Source: Phallusia fumigata
Taxonomy: Eukaryota > Chordata > Ascidiacea > Phlebobranchia > Ascidiidae
DNA: 22,844 nt
Assembly (NCBI GenBank): GCA_008931825.1
Contig: QXVZ01007554.1
Span: forward strand, 1 to 22,844
Direction: 5' to 3'
A program made the translations under genes and the position numbers. The notes beneath the pieces are model-generated. The model saw only the letters and a program-made list of their open reading frames with translations. It was not told where the DNA came from and ran no database searches. Every line of letters begins with the position of its first letter. Within the stretch, counting starts at the first letter, position 1. Below are positions 7,265-16,267 of this stretch, piece by piece.

Positions 7265-7795
7265 AACCCGTTAAACATTTAAAGACACAGCAAAATTAAT
7301 ATTATACTGGTTTGATTGAAAACATTAAATACTAGGTGGCGTTTTCTATACCGTCATTGCACATACGCGACGAAACTACGAAATTGTCAACATATAACAT
7401 TTTATTTATTGTTTTGGGTCTACATTTAATTACCGCATCACTTGGGTTCCTAATTGCTTGGAATTTCTTGACATAATTACCAAGCATAAACGTAAATGTA
7501 GATTCATCCTAAGCAGAGTTCAGTAACGCACTCCGTTTTGAAGTGTAATAAAGCAAAGGCATTTCGACTAACAACCACAGCTTGATTTTCACAAACTGAA
7601 CGAAATTCTGAAAAATTAGAGACCCAATATGATGCATGCCAATCACTCCTTCGCGTTGGTCATACAACTATATAGTAATGACCTATACTAATTATTCGAC
7701 AGAGGAGCAAACTAATCAATCGAGTTGCTGTGACGCATGCGTATTTACAGATTGATTTTAGTTAGCCAAACGCCCGCCTGGCCGCCCGAGTTAAC
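7265..7795. repeat. Spacer blocks H and I (non-coding)
   Basis: Block H (about 7290-7600) shares the GTGGCGTT/CCATTGC region and the 'CACAGCTTGATTTT.ACAAACTGAA' tail with 10440-10870 and 16600-17060. Block I (7600-7790) matches 13690-13930, including CAACTAATCAATCGAGTTG-type sequence and GCCTGGCCG. No splice-bounded exon seen. Confidence 0.45.
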
Positions 7796-7811
7796 ATACC
7801 TGTATGCTTAC

Positions 7812-7929
7812 ATTTGACATGTGATGCTTCTCATCACGATGATGCATATTTAATCAGATTCCACATTGCTTTGGTAAGTGCAGAAATTCAAATCGTTCGA
7901 TATTCAGAAACCGTCTTCAAGAATCAAAT
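7812..7929 (-). pseudogene. Exon A copy with early stop
   Basis: Acceptor TATGTTTCAG and donor GTAAGC are present; it reads L-I-L-E-D-G-F and then TGA, with an indel around K-Q-W. Confidence 0.5.
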
Positions 7930-8137
7930 CTGAAACATAACCAACATCAACGTTTAGGTATGTTATACAAGCCTAATGAAATATAAGGTGTAAAGTTCCT
8001 CTCCTATTCCAACACAGTAAATACGATTAGGAATAATATGATAGAAATACTTATGCTGGGTTTACTTTGTATTTAACACTAGGTTTTATCTTAACATTGT
8101 TTGACAGATCATTACTAACATTGTTGATGCGAATTAC

Positions 8138-8268
8138 CTTGTTAATTAAGTTGAGCATTCAACCGTTTGTGGAGGCGGGGATCCCAGGAACCAACCTTGG
8201 ACAAGAATGGTCTTCTCCCAAATCCTAACTTTTTCCCGACAGCGGCAAGACAAATGATCTTGAAACAA
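8138..8268 (-). pseudogene. Exon B copy, longer, with stop
   Basis: 131 nt, acceptor TTTGTTTCAAG, donor GTAATT. It reads I-I-C-L-A-A-V-G-K-K-L, then V-G-S-W-D-P-R-L-H-K-R-L-N-A-Q before a TAA in an added CTTAATTAA near the end. It preserves the G-S-W-D-x-R core. Confidence 0.45.
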
Positions 8269-8309
8269 AAAATATCAGAGACAGAAAAGCAAAATAAATG
8301 TATCTCTCA

Positions 8310-8385
8310 AATGTAAAGAAAAGTGCAATAACACATCGCAATGGCTAAACAGTGTGCACCCTGCTTAGCATCCAGCAATCGAATT
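8310..8385 (-). pseudogene. P block, donor lost
   Basis: The acceptor AAGCAG|GGTGCACACTG is kept; the donor has decayed to ATTTGAGA. The palindrome is largely intact with a G-U at the variable pair. Confidence 0.4.
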
Positions 8386-8464
8386 TTGAATAAGAAATTC
8401 ATGTCAAACGTACGAAGTTTTAAATTAGATTGAACCGGTATTGTGCTTGACTACAGTTAATTAC

Positions 8465-8518
8465 CTGTCGGACAATAAGCCGTGTGATCCAAGCAGTTCT
8501 ACATGCAACAATTTTTAT
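8465..8518 (-). CDS. Intact exon C (class 1), most divergent open copy
   Basis: 54-nt open exon with CTTCCAG acceptor and GTAATT donor, reading I-K-I-V-A-C-R-T-A-W-I-T-R-L-I-V-R-Q. It has several amino-acid changes relative to other C copies yet no stop or length change. Confidence 0.45.
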
Positions 8519-8650
8519 CTGGAAGCGATGCTGGTCTGAATTTCTGGTAAAAAACGCGGAAATGTCAACATGAAAAAAACGATCGCTGTATTTAATTATG
8601 CATCGTAGTTACAAAAAATTAGATGGTGCAAATAATGTAATCAAAATGCA

Positions 8651-8790
8651 GGGGAAGTCAAGCGTGCACTCTAAACCACCCCTGTTACTCAATTTTGCTA
8701 TGAAGACATAAATATCTAGTAACTTCAACTTAACTTTTAAAATGCAGGTTGCTTGGGTCTTCATGTCATACATTTTCTATGAAACAATGC
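8651..8790 (-). repeat. Blocks D and F, class 1
   Basis: D palindrome at 8651-8682 with GTGCAC centre and a drifted left arm (GGGGAAG); F at about 8738-8790 with donor AAAA|GTTAAG and no recognisable acceptor. Confidence 0.45.
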
Positions 8791-8799
8791 AAAAAAATG

Positions 8800-9060
8800 T
8801 CACACATTTAAAGACAGAACGGAACACTGTTAATACAGAAGATACATAAGAGACATTGTTTTGTAATTTGACACGATTTAGGGGAAAAGTTAGGTAAACG
8901 CTAAGGCTATAGGTAAAATTCAGCATTCGTGACACAAAAATGGCCGAAACTTAAATAAGTTAAAATTCATCACAATCAGAAATTGTTTTAACGATGGCCC
9001 ATTAGTAGGAGCCATAAGCCAACCACTAGGGCCTATAGTGACTACCCCGACTTGAAGCTA
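8800..9060. repeat. Block J, first of three copies
   Basis: Recurs at about 15050-15330 and 22550-22844. Shared signatures are GACATTGTTTTGTAATTTG, a TTTAGGGG tract, a CTGGGGCTA/CTAAGGCTA region, CAGCATTCGTGA and AATGGCCGAA. Reading frames differ between copies by single-base indels, so it is not obviously coding. It may mark the boundary of the largest repeat unit. Confidence 0.5.
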
Positions 9061-9530
9061 TTCAACCTGGACATTTTACCAATTTCATTGAACATTTCAT
9101 AAACCAATCATCATAGAAACTTCTCCTTTTTGGTGCTTGCAAGCATGCAAAGCGTATTAACCACGTTTTACTTTTTTGGTAAACACTGGTGCTATCCACA
9201 ACCGTAATTTATCTCCATAATCTACCAGCTGTGAAAGTTTCATCCAAATTCGCCAAACATTCATGTGCATGTACAAGCTGCAGGGTAATAAATAAACAAG
9301 AGAACACAGTGAAAATAATATTTCTCCCATCAGGAAATCTATAATTACGGTTACCACTGCACATTTACAGATTGATTAGGTCAGCGAAACGATCGCCTGG
9401 CCGCCGAGAATAAACGCCCGTTTATATGTGAATTAGTCGGATATTACTTTGCGTCCCGTAGTTCAGAGCAGACCAGTTAGCCTTTAAATACAGGTGAATC
9501 TAACTAAACGGCACATAATACTTTCAAATA
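9060..9530. repeat. Spacer, blocks J tail and I (non-coding)
   Basis: 9060-9180 matches 15250-15400 (a GAACATTTCATAAACC-type region and GCAAGCATGCAAA). 9220-9440 matches block I at 5830-6060. No exon supported. Confidence 0.4.
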
Positions 9531-9890
9531 CTTGCATTGCACTAACTAACAAAGTAGGAAACTTGTAGGTGTTGGAAGAAAGTCTTTCCTGGCTAAACGA
9601 ACGGGACCAAACCGGCGTAGGACAGAAAAAAGTAACAAAGAAAAAAATTGTGGGAAAACAATATGTGCCTTTAAAAGGGGTATCATAATAAAAGTTATCG
9701 AAGCATCGAAGCACATGACTATTGCTGTTTCTAGTTTTTATGGTTATGGAGGGGGCCTGTAGGAAAACCGATGGGTCTATGGGGTCCAAATTTACAGTGT
9801 ACAACTTCTATCATGTGTGTAAATTACAAACAGACAGAAGAAAAACGAAATAGACAAAAATAAGAAGTGAACAGAAATAAGGTGAATTAC

Positions 9891-10040
9891 CTTGTTGAGC
9901 GTTTAACCGATTTCGAAGTTGGGTTCCCAGCAATTCACACGAAAATGGATTTTTCTCAAATCCTGTTTTTTCTCGACAGTGGGAAAAACAAATCGCGACG
10001 GCTTACAGTGTGACCCTATTTGCCTTCAGCATTCGAATTT
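9891..10040 (-). pseudogene. Degraded B and P blocks
   Basis: The B donor CAAG|GTAATT and part of the B body (GTTTTTCCCACTGTCGAG, later TGGGAACCC) remain, but the acceptor side is lost and a TAA follows. P is reduced to AAATAG|GGTCACACTG. Confidence 0.4.
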
Positions 10041-10104
10041 TGAATTAAAAGTTTGTGTAAAACGTACATGTTTTGAATAAGGCTCTCTAGATTAACCCGG
10101 TAGT

Positions 10105-10400
10105 GTGCTTGACTATAGTAAATTACCTTGATCCCAACGATGCTGGTTTGAAGTTCTGGTAAAAAAAACACAGAAATGTCAACATAAAAACTAATCGCTG
10201 TGTTTAATTATGCATCGCAGTTATCGAAGTTTAATAGATCACATGATGTAATCAAAATACAGGGGCGGTGAAGCGTGCAGTCTAAACCACCCCTGTTACC
10301 CAATTTCGCTAGTTGACATAAATATGTGTCAGCTTTTACTAAAATCTAAAAATGCAGATTGGTTCTTTATCTTCTAAGCCGTCTCAACACATTTCCTAAT
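10105..10400 (-). repeat. Degraded C, then D and F
   Basis: C is mostly deleted (GTAAATTAC joined to ATCCCAACGATG). D palindrome at 10262-10293 is good. The F block at 10340-10400 has lost its GTTAAG donor. Confidence 0.4.
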
Positions 10401-11025
10401 AAACGATGCAAAAAACATGTCAACCTTAAAAAACAAAAACAAAATGCAGAGTATTCGGGCGTAAATAAAAACAGAAATTATAAGTGTGGCGTTCTCCATA
10501 TTGCCATTGCGCTACGACCCCCTACGATATTTTCCACATATATCGTTTCAATTTATTACAGTAGAAATACATTAAATACCCACATCCTTGGCATTTCGAA
10601 ACAAAAAGTAAAAGATATTTTATCAAATCCAACCAAGTCACACCATGCCAATTACAAATTATATGCCAAAAGCACGATTTAAACCCCACAAACTAACAAA
10701 TACGGTGACCTGCAGTCACCTTTGACCGAGCTGCAGCAAACTGGACTATAAACTCTAAACGACCTTTTCCAATGCGGTTTTAGTGATGCGATATAAATTC
10801 AACGTTTCGACGCATTTCCGCTACCACCACGGCATCACAGCTTGATTTTTACAAACTGAATAGCTAGCTAGCAGCATGAGAGGAGGTCTGTTTTTATAAA
10901 TCAGTGGTATAGTGTAAAAAGCTGAGAAATCATTACAAAAAATCCGGGCTCACTATTCTTAGCCTTACGAAAACGCAAATCTGATTCAACTTAAAGCTTA
11001 CAATCGTTTACTGGTAATGTGCACG
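10400..11025. repeat. Block H and class 1/2 junction, duplicated at 16.57 kb
   Basis: Near-identical to 16570-17175; the match is very close from about 10670 to 10870. Contains a short hairpin, GGTGACCTGCAGTCACC, at about 10704-10720. No exon supported; the plus-strand open frame here is AT-rich and does not carry over to the duplicate. Confidence 0.5.
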
Positions 11026-11031
11026 ACTCAC

Positions 11032-11095
11032 CTGCTAAACACCAAATTGTTTCTGTCCATTTCAAACACCAGTAGTCCTACAAGCAGTCAGTCTC
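11032..11095 (-). pseudogene. Exon C2 copy with insertion and stops
   Basis: 64 nt with intact GGTGACAG acceptor and GCAG|GTGAGT donor, 9 nt longer than open C2 copies and with a TAG near the start in phase 0. The same defect is at 17181-17244. Confidence 0.5.
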
Positions 11096-11221
11096 CTGTC
11101 ACCAGTGCTGATCGAAGGTTATGAAGAAAAATATCACAGAAATAACAAAGCGAGAATACAAAGCCGTTAATGCATGTCTATTAAAAATGAGTTTAGGACA
11201 AAAAATGCAATTGGCGTACAA

Positions 11222-11253
11222 GGGGCGGTCAGCGTGCACTCTGTACCACCTCC
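11222..11253 (-). repeat. Block D2 palindrome
   Basis: Class 2 version of D, reading GGTGGTACAGAGTGCACGC then GACCGCCCC on the minus strand. One base shorter between the centre and the outer arm than class 1. Confidence 0.5.
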
Positions 11254-11306
11254 GCACTAAGTTTATTTTGTTGTTTGCATTTTTGAGGAATCGATTTAAA
11301 CTTAAC

Positions 11307-11373
11307 TGTGTAAATGCCGGTTGTCTGATTCGTAGTACCTTTTTGCTTTTTTCTATATTGCTGTAATATTTGT
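11307..11373 (-). CDS. Block F2 exon-like copy
   Basis: 67 nt between a TTTTGTAG acceptor and a CACA|GTTAAG donor on the minus strand. It reads D-K-Y-Y-S-N-I-E-K-S-K in the frame of the 21630 copy. The sequence is purine-rich and open in more than one frame, so the frame choice rests on similarity to F in class 1 and is uncertain. Other F2 copies: about 12255-12325, 12800-12870, 17487-17552, 19273-19334, 20290-20354 and 21630-21695. Confidence 0.35.
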
Positions 11374-11445
11374 CTACAAAAACAAACATACGCAGAATTT
11401 AAACACACACTTCAGGTAAAAAGTTTTTTCTAGTTGTTTGCTTAC

Positions 11446-11555
11446 ATTTGTTATGTGATGGTTTGAAAAATTTTCATGTTCCGGATATTTCCATTGCTTG
11501 TGCTGCTGCAGGTTTTGCAATCCTTTGATATTTCGGAACGGTATTGGACAGAAAT
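11446..11555 (-). CDS. Open exon A2, 110 nt, phase 1-0
   Basis: Acceptor TTTTGTTGCAG, donor AAAT|GTAAGCAAAC. Open throughout in phase 1-0, including N-I-K-G-L-Q-N-L-Q-Q-H-K-Q-W-K-Y-P-E-H-E and ending H-H-I-T-N. Phase agrees with class 1 exon A. The near-identical copy at 17626-17730 has a 5-nt deletion and is broken. Confidence 0.45.
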
Positions 11556-11559
11556 CTGC

Positions 11560-11780
11560 AACAAAACTAACAACACAGTTTGTAAGTTCGAGTAATTAAG
11601 CCTAATATTCGGGCTAACATGTCCTATTCAATATATTCAAATACAGCTAACGTCTTTAGATTATTATTAAGATACAGTATTATTGCTGCATATTTTAGCG
11701 TCAATTCATTGATCTAGAAGCTAAACTACTGTACGTTTAAACGGGTATGCTTGGGGAATGCGTTGATATTTTTATGTGGA
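11560..11780. repeat. Class 2 spacer
   Basis: AT-rich spacer with CTTGTAAGTTCGAGTAATTA, a GCATATTTTAGCGT motif and a GATCTAGG motif. It recurs in every class 2 unit, for example 17745-17930, 18785-18960, 19900-19980 and 21900-22030. No exon supported. Confidence 0.5.
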
Positions 11781-11985
11781 CATTTCTGCTGATGCTGACA
11801 ACCGAATAGGCTACGGAACATACGTGACATGCAAAATAGTAAGTGCAACATGCAAATTATTACGAAAAATCCGGGTTCACTATTCGGAGCAGCAACAGGA
11901 GAGTGTTCACGAAACTTAGCTTCACGAAAACGCGAGCCTTCACTTTTTTTTAACTTGAAGCTTACTGGTAGAGTGGTCGACTCAC
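11770..11985 (-). CDS. B2 and G2 blocks, long open frame
   Basis: After the C2 donor the minus strand is open through B2 (R-F-R-E-A-K-F-R-E-H-S-P-V-A-A-P-N-S) and on through G2 to a stop near 11740. B2 is conserved without a stop in seven copies. Its 5' acceptor (AAG|GCTCGCG) lacks a good pyrimidine tract, and the 3' donor after P-N-S is not constant. Exon limits are therefore unclear. Confidence 0.4.
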
Positions 11986-12040
11986 CTGCTGAACTAGGAA
12001 TCGTTTCAAATCCAAGCAGTCTACAAGCATTAGCGGTCTC
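11986..12040 (-). CDS. Intact exon C2, 55 nt, phase 0-1
   Basis: Acceptor CTGGTCACAG and donor GCAG|GTGAGT on the minus strand. It reads E-T-A-N-A-C-R-L-L-G-F-E-T-I-P-S-S-A. Four class 2 copies (also 18148, 20759, 21332) keep 55 nt, no stop and the A/T-A/N-C-x-x-L-G-F-E-T-I core. It is homologous to class 1 exon C (C-R in the middle) but one base longer, so its phase differs and the two exon types are not interchangeable in frame. Confidence 0.5.
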
Positions 12041-12660
12041 CTGTGACCAGTGCTGGTCCTAGGTTCTAAGGAATAAAATAATAGAAATAATAAATCGAGA
12101 ATACAACGCTTTGAATAATGCCTACACTAATAAAAAAATGTGTTTAGGATAACCAATGCAATTGGCGCACAAGGGGCGGTCAGCGTGCTGTACAACCTCC
12201 GTATTAAGTTTTAATAAATCCTTTGTACGCATTTTTCGGAATTGATTTTAACTTAACTTTGTAATGCCGGTTGTCTGATTCGTAGTCTCTTTGTGTCTTT
12301 CTCCGTCGCAGTAATACTGGTTTACAAAAACAATGATATGCAGAATTTAAACACACCTAACGTAAAAACTATTTTTATTGTTGTTTGCTTACATTTATTG
12401 TGTGATGATTCGAATTCATGTTCCGTATACCGCCATTAGCGATGGTATTGTTGTAGCATATTTCAGCGTTAATTCATTGATCTAGGTTTAGGCTTACTTG
12501 CGAAGCTAAACTACCATAAGTTTAAACGATTGTACTTGGGCTATTCTCTTTAATATTTTGATGTGGACACTTCTGCCGATGCTGACAACCGAATAGTAAA
12601 CGAGACATACGTGACATGCAAAACAGTAAGTGCAACATGCAAATTATTACGAAAAACTCT
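12041..12660 (-). repeat. Class 2 unit with truncated A2
   Basis: D2 (12173-12201) has lost bases at its centre. F2 lies at about 12255-12325. A2 near 12385-12450 keeps only the donor end (GTAAGC) and part of the body. G2 follows at 12558-12630. No intact exon pair. Confidence 0.45.
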
Positions 12661-12665
12661 GTGTA

Positions 12666-12718
12666 CTATTCAGAGCAGCAATAGGAAAGTGTCCACGGAA
12701 CTTAGTTTTACGAAACCG
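12666..12718 (-). CDS. B2 motif copy
   Basis: Reads F-R-K-T-K-F-R-G-H-F-P-I-A-A-L-N-S on the minus strand, without stop. Flanking splice sites are not clear. The upstream C2 exon is missing; the unit jumps to F2 sequence. Confidence 0.4.
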
Positions 12719-12784
12719 CAAGTTTTTTAACTTTAACCATCTCCGTATTATTATTTCGTTGTTTAGTAAACAATTTAACTGCGT

Positions 12785-13100
12785 TTAATTACCATAACTT
12801 TGTAAATGCCGGTTGTCTGATTCGTAGTCTCTTTGTGTCTTTCTTCGTCGCAGTAATACTGGTCTACAAAAACAATGATATGCAGAATTTACTGATTCGT
12901 AGTCTATTTGTTTCTTTCTTCGTCGTAGTAATACTTGTCTACAAAAAATAAACAATATGCAGAATATAAACACAAACTTAACTGTGATTCTTTGAATAAC
13001 GTTCATGTCTCGGATATCGCCATGATTTGTGCTGGTGTTCTGCAGGTTTAGCAATCCATACATTCGAAATTTCGGAACGGTGTTGGACAGAAATCTGCAA
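12785..13100 (-). pseudogene. Tandem F2 duplicates joined to a broken A2
   Basis: Two F2 blocks lie side by side (about 12800-12870 and 12890-12960), each with a TTGTAG-type acceptor. The A2 copy (about 12982-13097) has lost its usual donor and runs into GTTAAGTTTG, the F-type donor. A2 contains indels that break its frame. Confidence 0.4.
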
Positions 13101-13323
13101 AAAGACTAACAACACAGCTTGTAAGTTCGAGTAATTGGGCCTTACACTAGGTATAAGATTTCCTATCCATTTAAATACAGTGAAAGTGTTTAAAAATATA
13201 ATAATGTAAAGTAAAAACGTAAAAAGGTGTAATAATGTAGCGATGGTATTCTTCCTGCATATTTCAGGGTTAGTTCATTAATTTAGGTTCAGGGTTATAC
13301 TTACGAAACTAACTACCATAAGT

Positions 13324-13470
13324 TTAAACGATTTTGCTTGGGCTATTCGTTAATATTTTAATGTGGACACTTCTGCCGCAGATGACAACTGAATAGTCAA
13401 TGAAACATACGTGACATACAAAATAGTGTAAAGCGCAAAAACATATGGCAATGGCAAAACAGTGTGCACC
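13324..13470 (-). CDS. Chimeric P/G2 open frame, copy 1
   Basis: A class 1 P block fused to a class 2 G2 block at the shared motif TTTGCACT/TTTACACT. On the minus strand it reads G-A-H-C-F-A-I-A-I-C-F-C-A-L-H-Y-F and continues with C-H-V-C-F-I-D-Y-S-V-V to a stop. The P acceptor has decayed here (AAGCACGG). A second copy with the same junction is at 22029-22175. The frame is cysteine-rich and hydrophobic; function unknown. Confidence 0.35.
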   Translation of the reverse strand, partial: GAHCFAIAICFCALHYFVCHVCFIDYSVVICGRSVHIKILTNSPSKIV

Positions 13471-13583
13471 GTGCTTAGCCTTTAGTAATCGAATTTTGAA
13501 AAGGAAATTCATGTCAAACGAACGATTTTTGAAATTAAACTGGACAGATTAAACCGGTAATGTGCTTGACTACAGTTAATTAC

Positions 13584-13626
13584 CTGTTGGGCAATACGGC
13601 GTCCGATACAAGCAGTTCCATGGTTT
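13584..13626 (-). pseudogene. Exon C copy with 11-nt deletion
   Basis: Acceptor CTTTCAG and donor CAACAG|GTAATT are intact, but 11 nt are missing near the 5' end (43 nt in total), shifting the frame. Confidence 0.5.
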
Positions 13627-13689
13627 CTGAAAGCGATGCTGGTCTAATGTTCTGGTAAATAAACGCAGAAATGTCAACATAAAAATCCT

Positions 13690-14085
13690 GAATGAAATTC
13701 CAAGAAGCTTGGGACCCAATGTGACGCATGTCAATCACTCTTACGTGTTAGTCATACAACTTTACAGCCATGACATATTCTGAGCATACAGCAGCGGAAC
13801 AGACTAATCAATCGAGTTGTTGTGTCGCATTGTCTTTTACATCGCGGTATAGCAATCGAATTGAAGTTACCACTGCGCATTTACGGCTTGATTTTAGTCA
13901 GCGAAACGACCGCCTGGCCGTCCCGAATAACCATCTTTTAATGTGTGAAGTAGGGGTATTATACCAACCGCTAGGAGCTGATCAACATTTTAAATTCCAA
14001 TACATTTGGACTAGTATATCAGAACTAAATGTTATTTAAACAAAAAAATGAATATTTTGGGTTAAAAGGAGTCACAGAAGACTTT
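13690..14085. repeat. Spacer block I and junction (non-coding)
   Basis: Matches 7600-7790. A plus-strand open frame of 89 codons covers 13770-14039, but the paralogous sequence at 7.7 kb is not open and has no splice context, so I do not call a gene. Confidence 0.45.
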
Positions 14086-14250
14086 CAAATACTTCAAAGT
14101 AGGAAAGATCTAGGTAAAAAATTGAAAATAAATAGTCTTTTCTGACAAAAGGAACAAACCGATGGACAGAAAAAAAGAAAAAACAGGGGGAAATCAATAT
14201 GTGCCCCACCAAGGGGATTAAGTTATTGAAACTCATTCCTGTTTACTTAC

Positions 14251-14431
14251 ATTTGGATGCATCTGGTCACTACCATACGTATCTACAATCAGATTCCTCC
14301 ATTGCTCTTGTGAGTGCAGAATTTCCGATTCGTTTGATATTTGTGAATTAACTACACCTTGTTGAGCATCAACCGTTTGTCGGGGTCGGAGATCCCAGGA
14401 TTTTTTCTCGACAGCGGCAAGTACAACGTCC
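14251..14431 (-). CDS. Fused B-A exon with retained junction, 181 nt, phase 2-0
   Basis: Acceptor TTTTTTGTTTCAG, donor AAAT|GTAAGTAAAC. A shortened B (74 nt, a 33-nt in-frame loss, reading D-V-V-L-A-A-V-E-K-K-S-W-D-L-R and ending D-A-Q-Q) reads straight through its former donor into the A body (S-N-E-S-E-I-L-H-S-Q-E-Q-W-R-N-L-I-V) and ends Q-M-H-P-N. It is open over 60 codons, and its phases match P upstream (2) and C downstream (0). The local P and C copies each contain an in-frame stop, so this exon probably lacks functional partners now. Confidence 0.5.
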
Positions 14432-14479
14432 CTGAAACAAAAAATATCAGAGACAGAAAAATGCAAACTTATTTCTTAC

Positions 14480-14529
14480 TTGGTAAGCAAAGCGCAAAAA
14501 CATATCACAAAGGCTAATCAGTGTGCACC
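14480..14529 (-). pseudogene. P exon copy with TGA but perfect splice sites
   Basis: 50 nt between acceptor AATTAG and donor CCAA|GTAAGA. It reads G-A-H then TGA. The stop results from the change that gives the palindrome an A opposite T at the variable pair (14510-14541). Confidence 0.5.
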
Positions 14530-14642
14530 CTAATTAGCCTTTAGCAAACGAATTTGGAACAAAAAAATATGTGTAAAGCGTACATATTGGAAATTAAGCT
14601 CGCTAGATTTAACCGGTTATGTGCTTGACCACGGTTGATTAC

Positions 14643-14693
14643 CTGTCAAGCATTAAGTCGTCCCATCCCAGCAGTTCTATGTGCAATAATGAT
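14643..14693 (-). pseudogene. Exon C copy, 51 nt, with stop
   Basis: Acceptor TTCCAAAAG, donor GTAATC. One codon shorter than intact C, reading I-I-I-A-H-R-T-A-G-M-G-R-L-N-A then TGA just before the donor. Confidence 0.5.
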
Positions 14694-14817
14694 CTTTTGG
14701 AAGGGATGTTGGTATGAAGTTCTGGTAGAAAAACGCAGAAATGTCAATATAAAAACCAGTCGCTGTATTTAATCATGCACATAGTTTTTGAAGTTTGAAT
14801 TATGTAATTAAAATACA

Positions 14818-14849
14818 GGGGCGGTCAAGCGTACACTCTAAACCACCCT
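14818..14849 (-). repeat. Block D palindrome, class 1
   Basis: Arms GGGTGG and CCGCCCC on the minus strand; centre changed to GTACAC. Confidence 0.45.
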
Positions 14850-14879
14850 TGTCAACCAGTTTCGCCCTGTAGACATAAA

Positions 14880-15340
14880 TATCTTGTCACTTCAACTTAA
14901 TTTATGTTTCCTATTAAACAATGCAAATAATCGAGTCAAGCACTTAGAGACAAAACAAAATCCGTATACTGGCTGGAATAAGAACACACCTGTAGAGGTT
15001 GTCACTGTAGTGTGGTTTACCATATTCAGACTTTCTAAAAACACTATTAATAAAGAAAATACAATACAGACATTGTTTTGTAATTTGGCACAATTTAGGG
15101 GTATAGTTGGGTACTGCTGGGGCTACAGGGTAAAACGGCAGCATTCGTGATACCACAATGGCCGAACCAAAACACACAAAAATACATCCCAATCAGAAAT
15201 TGTTTGAAAGGTGACCCACTAGAGGGAGTGCCAAACCAACCTGTAGTGTTTTATGTTCACTAAGTGGTTCAACTGGATCAGTTCATATTCTATCAAACCT
15301 TTCACTATTTTCATTTACGTAACACTATGATCACAGAAAC
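14880..15340. repeat. Block J, second copy
   Basis: Matches 22460-22844 closely (CACTGTAGTGTGGTTTACCA, then the TTTAGGGG and CTGGGGCTA signatures, then CCCACTAGAGGGAG) and, less closely, 8800-9060. Both strands carry 80-90-codon open frames here, but neither is preserved in the 22.5-kb copy because of indels. Not called as coding. Confidence 0.5.
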
Positions 15341-15980
15341 TTTTCGTTTGTGGTGTTTGCGAGCATGCAAAACGTTTGAGAAATATTTTACTCTTTTGGG
15401 GGCTAGCGGGATAAACACTAGGGGATAGCATAACTCCATGATCATATTTACCAGCTGTGAGAGTTTTATCCAAATCTACCGAACATTTCGTGTGCACGGA
15501 CAAGCTTCAGTGTTGAAACAGAAAAAAAGAGAAAAAACAAAACCAACAGTGAAAACATTACTGTGCATTTACAGCTTGATTATAGTCAGCGAAACACGCG
15601 CCTGGCCGCTAAACTTTGCGTTTTGGGGCAGAACAGTCAGCGTTTAAACTCGTACACGGTGTTGCGATTATAAACAACCCACAAGTACGCTATCTATCTG
15701 CATTAGGAATTCCGAAACATTATGACCAGTATGCAAAGTTGAAGGGCAATGTGGGTTTAAAAAAGGTGAAAATGGTTAAATCCAACCTAAAGTCACAAAA
15801 AACTTTCCGATACTTTGCATTGTACGAACTATCAAAATAGCAAACTTCTAGGTGACTTACTTCATTAAATATTGTTGTTTTTGATTTTTACGATTTAGGC
15901 TGCTGTGCGTAAACCAATGGGTGCACAGCTTTGGATACTTGTCTATGACAGAAAAAATGAAATGAAAGAAAAGAATTAAA
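15340..15980. repeat. Spacer, block I and degraded E (non-coding)
   Basis: 15350-15620 matches 9130-9440. A weak E-like segment lies near 15790-15860 (CATTGTACGAACTATCAAAATAG). The rest is unmatched AT-rich DNA. No exon supported. Confidence 0.4.
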
Positions 15981-15984
15981 TTAC

Positions 15985-16123
15985 CTTGTTGAGCAGGACC
16001 CCAGCAACGGCAAGACCCAATAGACGAAAATGAGTTTCTGACCCATAGACGGCAAGACCCATAGACGAAAATGAGTTTCTTTCAAATACTTGATTTTCCT
16101 TGACAACGGCAAGACCCAAGTTC
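15985..16123 (-). pseudogene. Exon B copy expanded by internal repeat, phase 2-0
   Basis: Acceptor TTTGTTTCAG, donor GTAATT, 139 nt. Open, starting N-L-G-L-A-V-V-K-E-N and containing a duplicated segment (direct repeats at 16013-16040 and 16055-16080) that yields G-L-A-V three times. The end phase is 0 instead of 1, so it no longer fits exon A. Its G-S-W-D core is missing. Confidence 0.45.
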
Positions 16124-16170
16124 CTGAAACAAAAATATCAGAGACAAAAAAGCGCCAATTTTTCTCTCAC

Positions 16171-16220
16171 TTGTGAAACACAGTGCAAAGACATATCGCG
16201 AAGGTTAATCAGTGTGCACC
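16171..16220 (-). pseudogene. P exon copy with TGA
   Basis: 50 nt, acceptor AATTAG, donor CACAA|GTGAGA; reads G-A-H then TGA. Palindrome at 16201-16232. Confidence 0.5.
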
Positions 16221-16267
16221 CTAATTAGCCTTCAGCCGTCGAATATAACCGGGTCACAGTTAATTAC

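Noticed and set aside
10359..10682. 107-codon plus-strand open frame
   Set aside because: AT-rich and not conserved in the duplicate at 16.57-16.87 kb, which has indels.
13770..14039. 89-codon plus-strand open frame
   Set aside because: The paralogous spacer at about 7.6-7.8 kb is not open in this frame, no splice signals bound it, and its composition is that of the spacer.
14884..15192. Overlapping 80-90-codon open frames on both strands in block J
   Set aside because: The copy at 22.5 kb breaks both frames with single-base indels; no sign of coding constraint.
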